This document shows positions 9,216-19,339 of a DNA stretch of 64,000 nucleotides, piece by piece (the first letter of the stretch is position 1; each line of letters starts with the position of its first letter). The stretch is from Meghimatium bilineatum (taxonomy: Eukaryota; Mollusca; Gastropoda; Stylommatophora; Philomycidae). The position numbers and the translations under genes are program-made. Where the stretch lies: contig CM067298.1 in the NCBI GenBank assembly GCA_034231615.1, forward strand, positions 22,263,478-22,327,477. Direction: 5' to 3'. The notes below the pieces were generated by a model. That model had not been told where the DNA came from, did no database searches, and saw only the letters and a program-made list of their open reading frames with translations.

Positions 9216-11935
9216 AGCCATTATGCAAATATATGTACCAACTATAGACCACACTGGAGAAGATATAGAAAACTACTACGAAGATCTACATCGCCTACTC
9301 AAGTCAGTAAAATCAACAACCATTATAATTTTGACAGGAGACATAAATGCAAAATAGGGAAAAGAAAAAAACAAGAACATTTTAGGACAATTTGAGTCAG
9401 GGGTAGGAAACGACAGAGGAGAAATATTTAAACAGTTCTGTGAGGAGAATAACATGATAATATACAATACAATTCTTGAGCATGAAAACAGAAGATTATA
9501 TACAGGGAAATGTCATGGAGACAGAAAGAAGAAGTAGATAGATTGTATTACGATCAACAACAGATTTAGAAATAGTAGTAGTAGTGTAATCAATACTAAA
9601 ACATACCCAGAAGTTGATATCAACTCTGACCACAATCCAGTGTTGTGTACAATTCATGTAAAACTTAAACATACTTAGAAGAAAGCACAATGTGTAGCTA
9701 GACACATCAGCAGTAAAGCAACCAGCTATGCAGCAAAAGTACAATGTAGAAGTAAAGAACAGATATGAATATCTAATGGTAGCGTGCACGGAACAATACA
9801 AAAGGGAAAAATTGGAAGAGAAAATAGGCAACAAATGGGATAGCCTAAGAAAAGGCATTCAAACAACAAGTTAAAAAATTACTAATTAGAAAAGTCAAGA
9901 ATAAACAAATATGGGTGACAGATGAAATACTAGATAAAATGTCAAAAAGAGTTAAAAATACTCCAAAATATATAATTCTAGACAAAGAGATAAGTAACAT
10001 GAGCAAAACAGCGAAAGAACAATGCAAGGAAATAGATGAGATATCACTACAATAGAAGACTCAAGCAATGTACAAGTAAATAAGACATCACAAATAAGAA
10101 AAGTTATGTAAATGGAGGTGACTACATTAAAGATAAAAGTGGAAAAATTATATTTGATAAGACAGAAATACTGACAGGATGTGCAGAATATGTGACAGAT
10201 CTCTTTGATGACCAACGGAACAATATAAACCTACAATTCAAAATATTGACAGATCAACAATACTGACAGAAGTTGAAAACGCAATAACAACAATAAAATG
10301 CTGAAAGGCTGCAGGCGCTGACAACATAACGGCAGTCCTAATGAAAACTCTATATGAATTTGGTGTGGCCACTGTTACAGAACTTTGCAATGACATATAT
10401 GAAACAGACTACATACCTAAAGAGCTAACACAGTAAGTATTCATAGCGCTACCTAAGAAGCCCAGGGCTGAGGATTGATTGCACATAACACAAAACAATA
10501 AGTGTGATGCGAGCCACGCAACCAAAATACTACTCAAGATAATACATGAACGAATTAAATACAAGATGGACATAGTGGTGTCGGTGAACAACAGTTTAGT
10601 TTTAGGAAAAACAAAGCAACCAGAAAAGCCATATTTGAAATCGGACTATTAATAGATAAATATATACACGTCCAAAACAGTATATATACTTGCTTTATAT
10701 ACTATACCAAGGCCTCAGACAGAGTGTAACATGAAATAATAATTGAATGTCTTCAAGAAATAGACATGGGAAAGACATCAGACTGAGGAGAAATATATAT
10801 TAGGGAAAAAAAACTCCATCAATAGGGTGTGAAAACACCTTCTCACTATTCATATAAAGAGATGTAAGACAAGGATGTATGTTATCACCCAGTCTATTTA
10901 ATATCGACACAGATAATATTTTTAAACATAAAGAGTGAATGCCAGGACTCAAGATCAGCGGGAAAATAATAAACAAGCTGAGATATACAGATGACACTGT
11001 CCTCTTAATAGTATTCTGCAGGAACTGCAAAGACTAATAGTCGATAAATAAATCAAGTAAATAATATAGACTACATATAAGCATCCACAAAACAAAAACA
11101 CTGATAATCAGCAAACTCACAGAAGAACAAACGCTAACCATAAAAATACATGGAGAGAATTTACAATCAACAGATCATTGAAGCGCCGTAGATACTATCT
11201 CCGTACGTGGATGGAAAAGGGGGTAGGGTGGGTTAATAAATGAAAAACGGTCACTAGTGCGTTTTCTGGCATGTCAGATACTCCTTTTGATGGAAAATTT
11301 TGATGACCTATTTGTTAAAATCGCTAGGGATGGGGTTGGCTTTATGCCCTCTGTTTGTTTGTTGTTGTTTTTTTGGGGGGTTTTTTTTGGCTAAGTTCGT
11401 AGTACTATAAGTCAAGTTCCGATATGCTAAAGGATAGAGAAATAGGGCTGATCATTTCTTTGTTTTGTTCGTTAGGGTCAACCTAACGAAGACACCCATT
11501 GATGACTACAGAGCGAAGAAGAAGATGACACTGGAGATGATAATGTGTACATATAAACACTTTGAGATGAAATACTACAGAAAGATACTTAGAATATCAT
11601 GGAAGGAAATACGAGAAACTTAGATATTATAAACACATAGAAGATTCCAGAGTGTTGGTTACTAAACACAGTAGTAAAAAGAAAACTACACCTGTTTGGT
11701 CATATAAAGAGACACAACTGTTTAGAAAGACAAATAATGGAGGGCAGAGCACCTGGGTGGAGGAAGAAAGGCGGACCAAGAATACGATAGACTGACAACA
11801 TTAAAGATAACATGAATACGTCGTTGGAAAATGCAACCGCATCGCCCAAGTCAGAGAGGGGTTCATGAAGTTCATTAGAAAGACAACGTTTTGGAAAGAA
11901 TACGTCACATGACATGACAAAGAATGACACTAATG
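9216..11935 (+). pseudogene. Decayed RTE/BovB-like LINE, endonuclease to 3' end
   Basis: The start reads as the middle of an apurinic endonuclease-type domain: MQIYVPTIDHTGEDIENYYE, then IIILTGDINAK (the GDxN motif) and later NSDHNPVLC (the SDH motif). RT similarity follows around 10590-11010, including RQGCMLSPSLFNI and LRYTDDTVLL, where TDD replaces the usual YADD/FADD first residue. The 3' coding part resumes at about 11540-11930 (GRAPGWRKKGGPRI, TDNIKDNMNTSLE). Many stops and frameshifts make it a relic. A block of about 320 bp at 11190-11510 does not read as LINE and replaces the KYLG to YGCESW segment. Confidence 0.75.
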
Positions 11936-12194
11936 GGGATGGCCAGGAATGGAAGAAGAACGTGTGTCTTCTCTGGAAAGATTAGAAGATACATAATCAG
12001 CATATGTCTGGGACTGAGCTTGCATACTTCTGGATGGCTGCTGGGAAGGAGATCGGAAAACTCACTGGAATGTCTCGTGTGCTACAATGCTGTTTATAAC
12101 CAAGAACAAAGAAGCATGCTGCAGAGAATATGCTTACTCAGATCAGATGTCATTTAGATTAACTACTGGTGCCTTGCAAATACTTGCTGTTTGA
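11936..12194. other. No recognisable feature
   Basis: Sequence between the RTE relic and the SINE at 12204. Nothing identified. Confidence 0.4.
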
Positions 12195-12203
12195 GCTAAT
12201 AGT

Positions 12204-12356
12204 TCCGCCGAAGACGGATGTGTCGGGCCATTGGCGCAAATAAAACGGCGACACAACGCATTTCCATTCTCTGGACTGCATCCTGCTGGAGATCTAGTAG
12301 TACTGCTACAGGAGAGATCCAGCTGGGGTTTGAGAATGAACGATGAAGAAGAAGAT
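12204..12356 (+). mobile_element. Compact (GAA)-tail SINE, family B
   Basis: A 153-bp unit flanked by GCTAATAGT at 12195-12203 and 12357-12365, a good target-site duplication. It opens with TCCGCCGAAGACGGATGTGT and ends with TTTGAGAATGAACGATGAAG plus GAA repeats. Other copies are at 35453-35612 and, reversed, 61493-61651. I cannot see a clear A or B box. Confidence 0.85.
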
Positions 12357-12439
12357 GCTAATAGTGATGTTGTTTCAATACTCATTATTATCCGCCAGAT
12401 ATGATGTTCTGTGTCCCAGAGTTTTGTTCTTTAGTGCGA

Positions 12440-12745
12440 CCTCTTGCCTCTTGAGTCAGCGTTCGACCTCTTGATATAATAAGTAAAATAAAGTAACCCA
12501 TAGTATTTATTAATGCCGTAGGGGTGTGAGTTGTTAGCGATCTCACATTTCACAGGCTCTGCAAATGAGGGCGGTAGCCATCTCCTCTCCCTCGCAGTCT
12601 TTACTTCCCGGATTAATCCGGTACCCATTTAAGGCTGGGTCGACCTGGGAGCCGTTGCGATCTGAAAACATTTCCGCCTCAACTGGCGAATGAACCCAGG
12701 ACCAGTCATATGCGAAGCCAGTGCACTAACCACTGCTCAATATAA
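12440..12745 (-). mobile_element. tRNA-headed SINE sharing the conserved body
   Basis: On the minus strand the head reads GAGCAGTGGTTAGTGCACTG ... CTGGGTTCATTCGCC (A and B box-like). The body GTCGACCCAGCCTTAAATGG aligns with GTCGACTCAGCTGTAAATGA of the SINE at 4804, and similarity continues through GGGAAGTAAAGACTGCGAGG. The tRNA-like head differs from that copy, so two SINE families share one body. Confidence 0.75.
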
Positions 12746-12825
12746 TATGATGGCTTGAATGGCATACTCTGGAGCATAGGCTATGTCTATACATGCATTC
12801 CGTGATATATGACAGACGAAGTCTA

Positions 12826-12915
12826 CATAACGAGACTAAGATAGATAGCAGAACAGAAAGGAAGGAGGACGAAGATAGAAAGTATCAAAGATAAAGTGAT
12901 GTGAGAGAAGGAAAG
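12826..12915. repeat. Dispersed purine-rich repeat, copy 1
   Basis: GAGACTAAGATAGATAGCAG onward is repeated at 17700-17790 with similar order of words (AACAGAAAGGAAGGAGGA, AAGTGATGTGAGAGA). The parent element was not identified; the pyrimidine-rich reverse strand resembles the Penelope-like tails here. Confidence 0.55.
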
Positions 12916-13070
12916 AAAATCTGATGACACAGCTAGTATGTCTTCTTCATTCATCATTCTGAAACTTCTGCACATTATCATGGTGTAGACAACGAATAAA
13001 CACTTGGCGATAGCCTGTGTCTTCTCAAGAAAAATTCTACGCCACTGCAAGCGTGACCTTCGCATTGACA

Positions 13071-13277
13071 AGACCTCTGTACATAATTAATTAGGACTTC
13101 ATTCGTTACGTTTTTAATTATTGTCGTGATTTTTGTTGGTCACTATTTATATACATGGAGTCTGCCGTGGATTTTTTTTTGGAATGCGACTCCAAGTATA
13201 TAAATAGTGACCAACGCAAAACACGATAATATTCAAAAACGTCATGAGTCAAGTCCTAATTAATTATTTACAGAAGT
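13071..13277. mobile_element. Foldback MITE (near-palindromic)
   Basis: The left arm (AGACCTCTGTACATAATTAA ... GGTCACTATTTATATAC) is mirrored by the right arm (GTATATAAATAGTGACC ... TTAATTATTTACAGAAGT), leaving only about 30 bp of loop. A second copy at 59819-60846 is split by a LINE. There is no coding capacity. The superfamily is uncertain because no firm target duplication is visible. Confidence 0.82.
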
Positions 13278-13384
13278 ATTCTTGCTGAGGTTCACTATTA
13301 TGTTTTTCGGTTTCCAGAAATGTTGAAGTCTGAAAGCGAACGAAGTAGTACGAGAATATTGCAAATGATATATATGTTTGTCGT

Positions 13385-13545
13385 TTGTTTGAGAACCCCA
13401 TAAATTACGAACGATTAGCTTTTACTTCCTATGTGCAATGGGGAAATTTCTGAGCTTTCTTTCATACCCAGAAGACTTCACCTTTCGGTTTGTCGCAATG
13501 CCTATTGAAGGAGCCTTCTACTGGAGGGAGGAGGGGTTAGTAAAT
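13385..13545. repeat. Dispersed repeat of about 150 bp, copy 1
   Basis: It contains TTACTTCCTATGTGCAATGG and CAATGCCTATTGAAGGAGCC, found again at 25655-25815 and 27705-27835. Origin unknown. The three copies do not keep a common reading frame. Confidence 0.7.
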
Positions 13546-14379
13546 GATATATAGAAACACGAGTGTGTACATGCACGCCAGGGAAACACAAGCGTGTGCA
13601 CGCTTGTTTAAACGACAAAAACAAAGACCAGTTTCTCTTCTGAAAGTCTGATCTTCTATTAGTACAAGATTATGTGACTTTATGTTGGGACATTGCTATC
13701 TCGGTACTTGTTTGTCTACATGTGACACTTTCAGGCAGTCGGATTCGTTTAACGATTGTTTCAATCTCGAATTTTAATGATCTAATTATCACTCCCCTAC
13801 AGCTACAGAGTAATGGTTTACGAAACAAAGTTGTCTATGCTCTCTCTTGAATGGAGGGTCGATTGTTTCCATTCAATACGTGTTTCTGTCTCAGAGAGCG
13901 AGACGGAGAAAGAATGAGTGAGGTAGGGAAGATGAAAGGGGTGAAAAATTACACCTGAGATCGTCATTTACCACCACTTGCGATTATCTTTTTTTTTTTT
14001 TAAAGCGTACCAGGTAATTTACTGGCACCATTGATTGATTTGTGAGGGTGTTAATTCAACCCGACCATTTTTTTTTTTACCGTCGTCTTGGTGTTATGTT
14101 TCCGCACATAATATACCCCCACTTAACACACTACGCCACACACGTACACTAGCAGCAACGACCTGTTACTGTGGTGCTAAAGGAATCAAGTATTCCTTCA
14201 GAAAGTAATTCCCACCTGTTTCACCAGTCAAGATTGATCAGTTAAATATATATATATATTTATATAAATTTCGTTACTGCATTATTTTTCTGTGAAGGAG
14301 TGCAGGGAGAATGTGGAAATAAAGGCCGCTTTGCCTAATAGACGCCGCGATATATACAAGTACACTCATGCCTTTTGGA
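13546..14379. other. No recognisable feature
   Basis: AT-rich sequence with short T runs near 13990 and 14068 and a TA run near 14251. No gene or repeat end recognised. Confidence 0.45.
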
Positions 14380-14660
14380 CTCAATTCCGACCAGTCTTAT
14401 GTCTAGTACCGGGTTGGTGTGGTCTTTGTCTTTATTCTTTTTGTTCCGTCATTTACTCATCTTTTTGTTCGTTTCGTTTCCACATATATTTACGTTTATA
14501 TGTACTTTCTGACCTTCCGGCATATCATTTCCATATTTCCGTTGGACGTTGTGATAATTTTTCTATTCGTCGTCTTTTAATGTTTTGTTTGTGTCTTGAT
14601 AAAGACATTTTGGTTGAAACGTTGAATGTGATTTGTGTATTGTAATTTTTATGATTTCTT
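14380..14660 (+). mobile_element. Penelope-like UTR relic with degraded hammerhead motif
   Basis: A pyrimidine-rich leader runs into TTGATAAAGACATTTTGGTT then GAAAC (14616-14620), followed by GTTG. It has the same layout as the motifs at 7907, 49606 and 62094. The conserved CTGATGA has changed to TTGATAA, so ribozyme activity is unlikely. Confidence 0.4.
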
Positions 14661-14774
14661 GTGTGCTCATCATTGCCCATCATTACCCACTAGTTTTAGA
14701 TATAGTCTGTCGTGTCCCATTGACACGAAATAGAAACCTGTGTTTTACGTAGGTCTAATTGATATATACAAGAA

Positions 14775-14885
14775 GGATTTTGATTGTACCTCCGATAGAA
14801 AAATTTCTGTCCCAGACGTTAATTGAACCCTGGACCACAAGGGCCTGAGAACGGCGATCAAACCGTGCTCTCCACTTGAAGATAT
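14775..14885 (-). mobile_element. tRNA-like SINE relic
   Basis: On the minus strand AGTGGAGAGCACGGTTTGAT and GTCCAGGGTTCAATTA resemble pol III A and B boxes. The following GACAGAAATTTTTCTATCGG matches the element at 27075-27183 in word order. This is an old SINE fragment and not a tRNA gene. Confidence 0.5.
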
Positions 14886-15339
14886 ATATATATATACACA
14901 CACAGATAATCATTCTACACATTATATATAGAGAGCATAATATAAATGTAAACGTAAGAAATGTCGTAACGGTGCATACACGTACACAGGAATCGATACT
15001 TTCAGTGCGAAACAACTAATACTTGCATTGTTTGGATATATAATCCGATATGATTCCATGTCAAGAACGATGCTGCAAGGAAATGTCGACCGTGGAATAA
15101 GCTGAGGAGGACAATGATAACCATATATAGATCATCTTCAAAGCCTGTATCGTTCAACTTTGTTCACAGGTTCCACAGCATCGTTGAAGATAGAAACCTC
15201 GGAGAACTGTTTGCTGATGTCTCCGAGATAGTGCCTATACTTGCATGATGAGTTAGTGTTTTATGTTTACATGACAGGTAGAAGATTTGGTATAATAGAA
15301 ACATATTTTCTGGCGTTGATTCTCAAATTCACATCGGAC

Positions 15340-15402
15340 CTATCTTGTAGCAGGATGTTTCTACTAGATGTCTAGCAGGACGTAGTCCAGAGAACGGAAT
15401 TG
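15340..15402 (-). mobile_element. Short fragment of (GAA)-tail SINE
   Basis: The words TCTAGCAGGACGTAGTCCAG and AGAACGGAATTG match the SINE interior seen at 32700-32745. Confidence 0.45.
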
Positions 15403-15662
15403 TTTTGTATCGATGTTATATTTGCAACAATAGTCCGAAACATCTGACTTCGGTGTTGGTAACTAACACGCTCAGTGTTTCTTGCTACTTCCACTGGACA
15501 CATGTAGCAATATCACTAGAAGCAGGCCAGCCTTACGAGAGAATTGGTTCTGGACACCCACACACTGCTCACTATGCTCAAAGCTAACGGCATTCAAGCA
15601 TACTTAACAATCTTACTGCTGTTTTAATTGCTGTTTCAACGTGTCCACAGATGACCACAAAC

Positions 15663-15837
15663 CAGTGGCGTAGCGTGGGTCAATGGCGCCCGGGGCGGAA
15701 TCATAATTTTCCGCCCTTGTGACATTAAAAAAATATGGCAGTGATTGTGAAAGCTTGGAAGAAAATAAATTTGCCGCCCTCCCGATGATGCCGCCCGGGG
15801 CGGTCCGCAACTCCGCCCCCCTCTCGCTACGCCACTG
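15663..15837. mobile_element. hAT-type MITE, 175 bp
   Basis: Termini are CAGTGGCGTAGCGTGGG and, at the right end, CTCGCTACGCCACTG, which are inverted repeats. An exact 8-bp duplication CCACAAAC flanks it (15655-15662 and 15838-15845). The 8-bp duplication and CAGTG start fit hAT elements. There is no transposase frame. The interior is GC-rich compared with the surroundings. Confidence 0.9.
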
Positions 15838-15949
15838 CCACAAACATATGTTTTTTTATTACTAATGGCTTCTGAAGTACTGCTAACTAATGTCAGACAT
15901 CAGACGGCAATATATACTTCGCTGTAAGTACCAGATGTTTTTACAGAAG

Positions 15950-16462
15950 TTTACGAGTTAGAACATATCGAATGTTGCCAGCAGAAATTGGTGAATTAAA
16001 ACCTATCGAAGGTTGCTAACAGAAGTTAACGATTAAAACCTATCGACAGTTGTTAACTGAAGTTAACGATTAAAACCTATCGACAGTTGTTAACTGAAGT
16101 TAACGATTAAAACCTATCGACAGTTGTTAACAGAAGTTGACGATTAAAACCTATCGACAGTTGTTAACAGAAGTTAACGATTAAAACCTATCGACAGTTG
16201 TTAACAGAAGTTGACGATTAAAACCTATCGACAGTTGTTAACAGAAGTTAACGATTAAAACCTATCGACAGTTGTTAACAGAAGTTAACGATTAAAACCT
16301 ATCGGCAGTTGTTAACAGAAGTTAATGAATTAGAACTTATCGAAGGTTGCCAGCAGAAGTTAACGAATTAAACTTATCGAAGGTAGTTAGCAGAAATTAA
16401 CGATTAAAATCTATCGAAGGTAGTTAACAGACGTTAAGGAATTAGAACATATCGAAAGCTGC
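15950..16462. repeat. Minisatellite, 37-bp unit, about 13 copies
   Basis: Units read GTTAACAGAAGTTAACGATT AAAACCTATCGACAGTT. The central copies are nearly identical while both edges are diverged, the usual picture of unequal exchange in the core. Confidence 0.92.
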
Positions 16463-16974
16463 TAAATATAATTAAATAATTGAAACGTTATGGAGGATCT
16501 ATCTCCAACACCCCCCCCCCCAATCCTTATCTTTTTTTTTCCAGCCAAGCTTTCCACAAAAATAATCGTACTGGCAATTCTACTTCCTAAATTTATATCT
16601 AATTAAATCAGTTTAAAGTCATTGGAGAAAGTTATGGCAGCCACTGAATGTCATCTGTGTGGCAAAGAACAATTGGACTTTATTGTTTTCTCACGGTCGC
16701 TTCTAGTCATAAACGTTCATGGATGTATAACAACTAGATTATCTCTGCGTAACAAAAATGTGATAATTTGTATAAAGTTCTGACAGATTAGAGAACGTAA
16801 CAGATGTTACTTGCATTTTACTTGTGTGCATTGTTACTTGTGTGCTGGAGATAATGTTCCTGTGTCGGGAAACAACCCGAAACTGGATATGGGGGCTGTG
16901 GTAACACACGGCAAATACCAAAATGAGCAGAAATAGGAGTGTGTTACTAATATAAGTCAATAAAACAAACTAGT
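16463..16974. other. No recognisable feature
   Basis: AT-rich sequence with a C run near 16510. No coding or repeat signature found. Confidence 0.45.
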
Positions 16975-17260
16975 AACGAAACACAGTGACAGACGTTTCA
17001 ACTACACAGCCTTCATCTGGACAGACAAAAAGATACAGAAAATAAAGTTTACATAGATATACACATATGATATAACGGTGACAGAAAGAAGAGAAGTGAG
17101 GAGCAGACGGGGGAAGCATAAGTAGATGGATATGGGAAAGGAATTGGTGTGCGAGGAAGACAACAGTGGTAAAATAAGAAGGGTAAAGTACATGGGAAAT
17201 GTTAAAGAACAGATGGAATGAAAACGATAGCATGTACAGTGGAGGAACAGATATAATGAA
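16975..17260 (-). mobile_element. Penelope-like UTR relic with hammerhead-like motif
   Basis: On the minus strand a pyrimidine-rich stretch leads to CAGATGAAGGCTGTGTAGTT then GAAAC and GTC (motif at 16995-17019). One base differs from the CTGATGA box; the hairpin GGCTGTGTAGTT can pair in part. Confidence 0.45.
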
Positions 17261-17699
17261 AATTAAATAAACGTCAATAGTACTTAGCTTAGTGTTGTGC
17301 TGAAGGCCTGTAGTGAAAGAAGAATGCAGTGGTCCAACGGCCAAGTTATATGACGTAATGTAGACTGTAGATCTGTGACCAATGACAGTGAAGTAGCCTG
17401 TTCACACACTAACTTTACCAAGTTTGGAGTGTCCAGAAAGATCAGAAGGTGGACAAAATGCGAGGACCGAAGATTGGACATAAAAGTACCCGCGCCTCAG
17501 TCTGGCAAAAGCAATAAAGAAAAACTACCGCAATACAGATCTTTGATAATAAATGGGAAAAAAGGCTTAGGGGCAAGGGGTGGGGCAGAGCGGATCTACA
17601 GGAGGAGGGGGGGGGTTAAAGTCACACAAATGGAGGGGGGGTTTCGGATAAAGACGGATAGAGTCACAAGGCGCAATGATCCAACATACCAACCACAAC
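17261..17699. other. No recognisable feature; G-rich patches
   Basis: No gene recognised. G runs at about 17605-17645 give a spurious open frame. Confidence 0.4.
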
Positions 17700-17790
17700 G
17701 CGACTAAGATAGATAAAAGAACAGAAAGAAAGGAGGAGAAATATAGAACGTATCATAGAAAAAAGTGATGTGAGAGACGGAAAGAAGTAG
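17700..17790. repeat. Dispersed purine-rich repeat, copy 2
   Basis: Same words as 12826-12915, namely GCGACTAAGATAGATA then AACAGAAAGAAAGGAGGA and GTGATGTGAGAGA. Confidence 0.55.
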
Positions 17791-18452
17791 GAAGAAGGAT
17801 ACAGTCAGTATCCGTAGTTTTTGAAGATTCGTAGCTTTCATTGATTACTAACGATCTTGAAGGAACAGGTTGGGTTGTCTGGTGGGCAATACTATTGCGC
17901 AGTCTGAAGGTGTCAGTCACTCCATCTATTCACCTTTTCCTGCATGCGTCACTTCGTTTTAAAATGTTCCTACTGTAAATTGTTCTAGTTGGCATGTTAA
18001 GTCCATCTTCATGAGATAATAATTTCATTCTTTGCTTTTACTTAAATTTGACATGTTTTCTCACGGAACTTATTCCTTTTATTAATGTGATATTTTCTTG
18101 TTTTATTTACTGTTTGTCTTGTTTCATCGATATTTCGGTTGGTTTTGTCCATTTTCTGTTTGAGTTTTTTTACTTTCAAGTTTTAACTCTTCCTGGTTGT
18201 ATCTATATTTAGCTCTGTCATGTGAATGTGAGCTTCAATAGTGTTGTTATTACTTTAGATCTTACACCAATAGTTGAACACCTTTATTGTCTATTATCTC
18301 CGTAATGACTGAGATGGGCTTCGTATTGTGCATGAGTGGATTATTTCATAACCATGTTAATGATTTATAAATACTTATTATCTAGAATGAACTGATTTAT
18401 TCCAGCAGTCGCTACGAATGCCGTTTTTAAGATAGCAATACTTTTATTTTGG
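17791..18452. other. No recognisable feature
   Basis: AT-rich. T-rich sequence around 18000-18200 resembles the pyrimidine-rich tails elsewhere, but no ribozyme-like box follows. Confidence 0.4.
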
Positions 18453-18741
18453 GGAGTGTGTTAGCCTAGTTGATAGTGAGCTTGCTTTCTATTAACATGG
18501 GTTACAGCGTGCCAGGTTCGAAAAAAAATTCTTGTTGTGATTTCTCGCTTGACACGACCACCCCTCCAGTCGACTCAGCTGTAAATGAGTACCTGACGCA
18601 TGGGTTAAGGAAGGTAAAGACAGCAAGGAAGGGAAATGGCCGCACCACCTAATAGTTGCTGCGGCTTAGTACATGAAGAGTTATCTTCATCCCCGATGGC
18701 ACGTTGCTGCCATGGAACATACCTTTACCTTTACTTTTATT
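18453..18741 (+). mobile_element. tRNA-headed SINE, second copy
   Basis: Same family as 4804-5108: TTAGCCTAGTTGATAGTGAG head, GCCAGGTTCGAA B box, GTCGACTCAGCTGTAAATGA body and an ACCTTTACCTTTACTTTTA end. The head lacks part of the segment after the B box present in the first copy. Confidence 0.85.
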
Positions 18742-19339
18742 TTATGTGAAAATGAAATTGTACAGTAATTTTTGGTATAGAGTACATTTGTTGTTACATG
18801 TGTCAAAATGAAGTATTTAAAATATAATATTTTTGTTTCGTTGTGTTTGAGATTATATGCATCGATATATAAAGTTAACAGTTAAACGTTTATGAAATTG
18901 TAGCATTATTTACATTCATATTAATTTAAAATAACCGTAAACATACATTGTACTATTGTACTTATCATAGTCATCATAACCTTCGTCCGAATATAAACAT
19001 TCTAAGTACTAGTGGTGCCATCCTAGGATCTTAAAACAAAACATTTTCTGAGTTCATGTTACAGTGTAAAGAAATTCACAAATGTCCATCTTTTAATATT
19101 ACCAGTCAAAACGTTATGTTCGCTACCTTTTCTCCTTACACTTTCTACTTTGCTCTACATGATTGTTTTATAGAGACATTCATGTCCATTGTCAAAATGG
19201 TCTTGTTGTCCAGCAAGGTTATATATTACATATCTCACATATCTTTACAATGAAAGATGTGTTACCTCGGCTGTGCTGTTTTTAGATTTGTTCACGTTTA
19301 TCTTGATGCTATCTAAATCCTTCTTCTTCTTGTCTTCCC
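18742..19339. other. No recognisable feature
   Basis: AT-rich sequence downstream of the SINE. No gene or repeat identified. Confidence 0.45.

Noticed and set aside
13990-14130. Possible SINE body near GGTAATTTACTGGCACC
   Set aside because: Similarity to the conserved SINE body is too short and no head or tail is visible.
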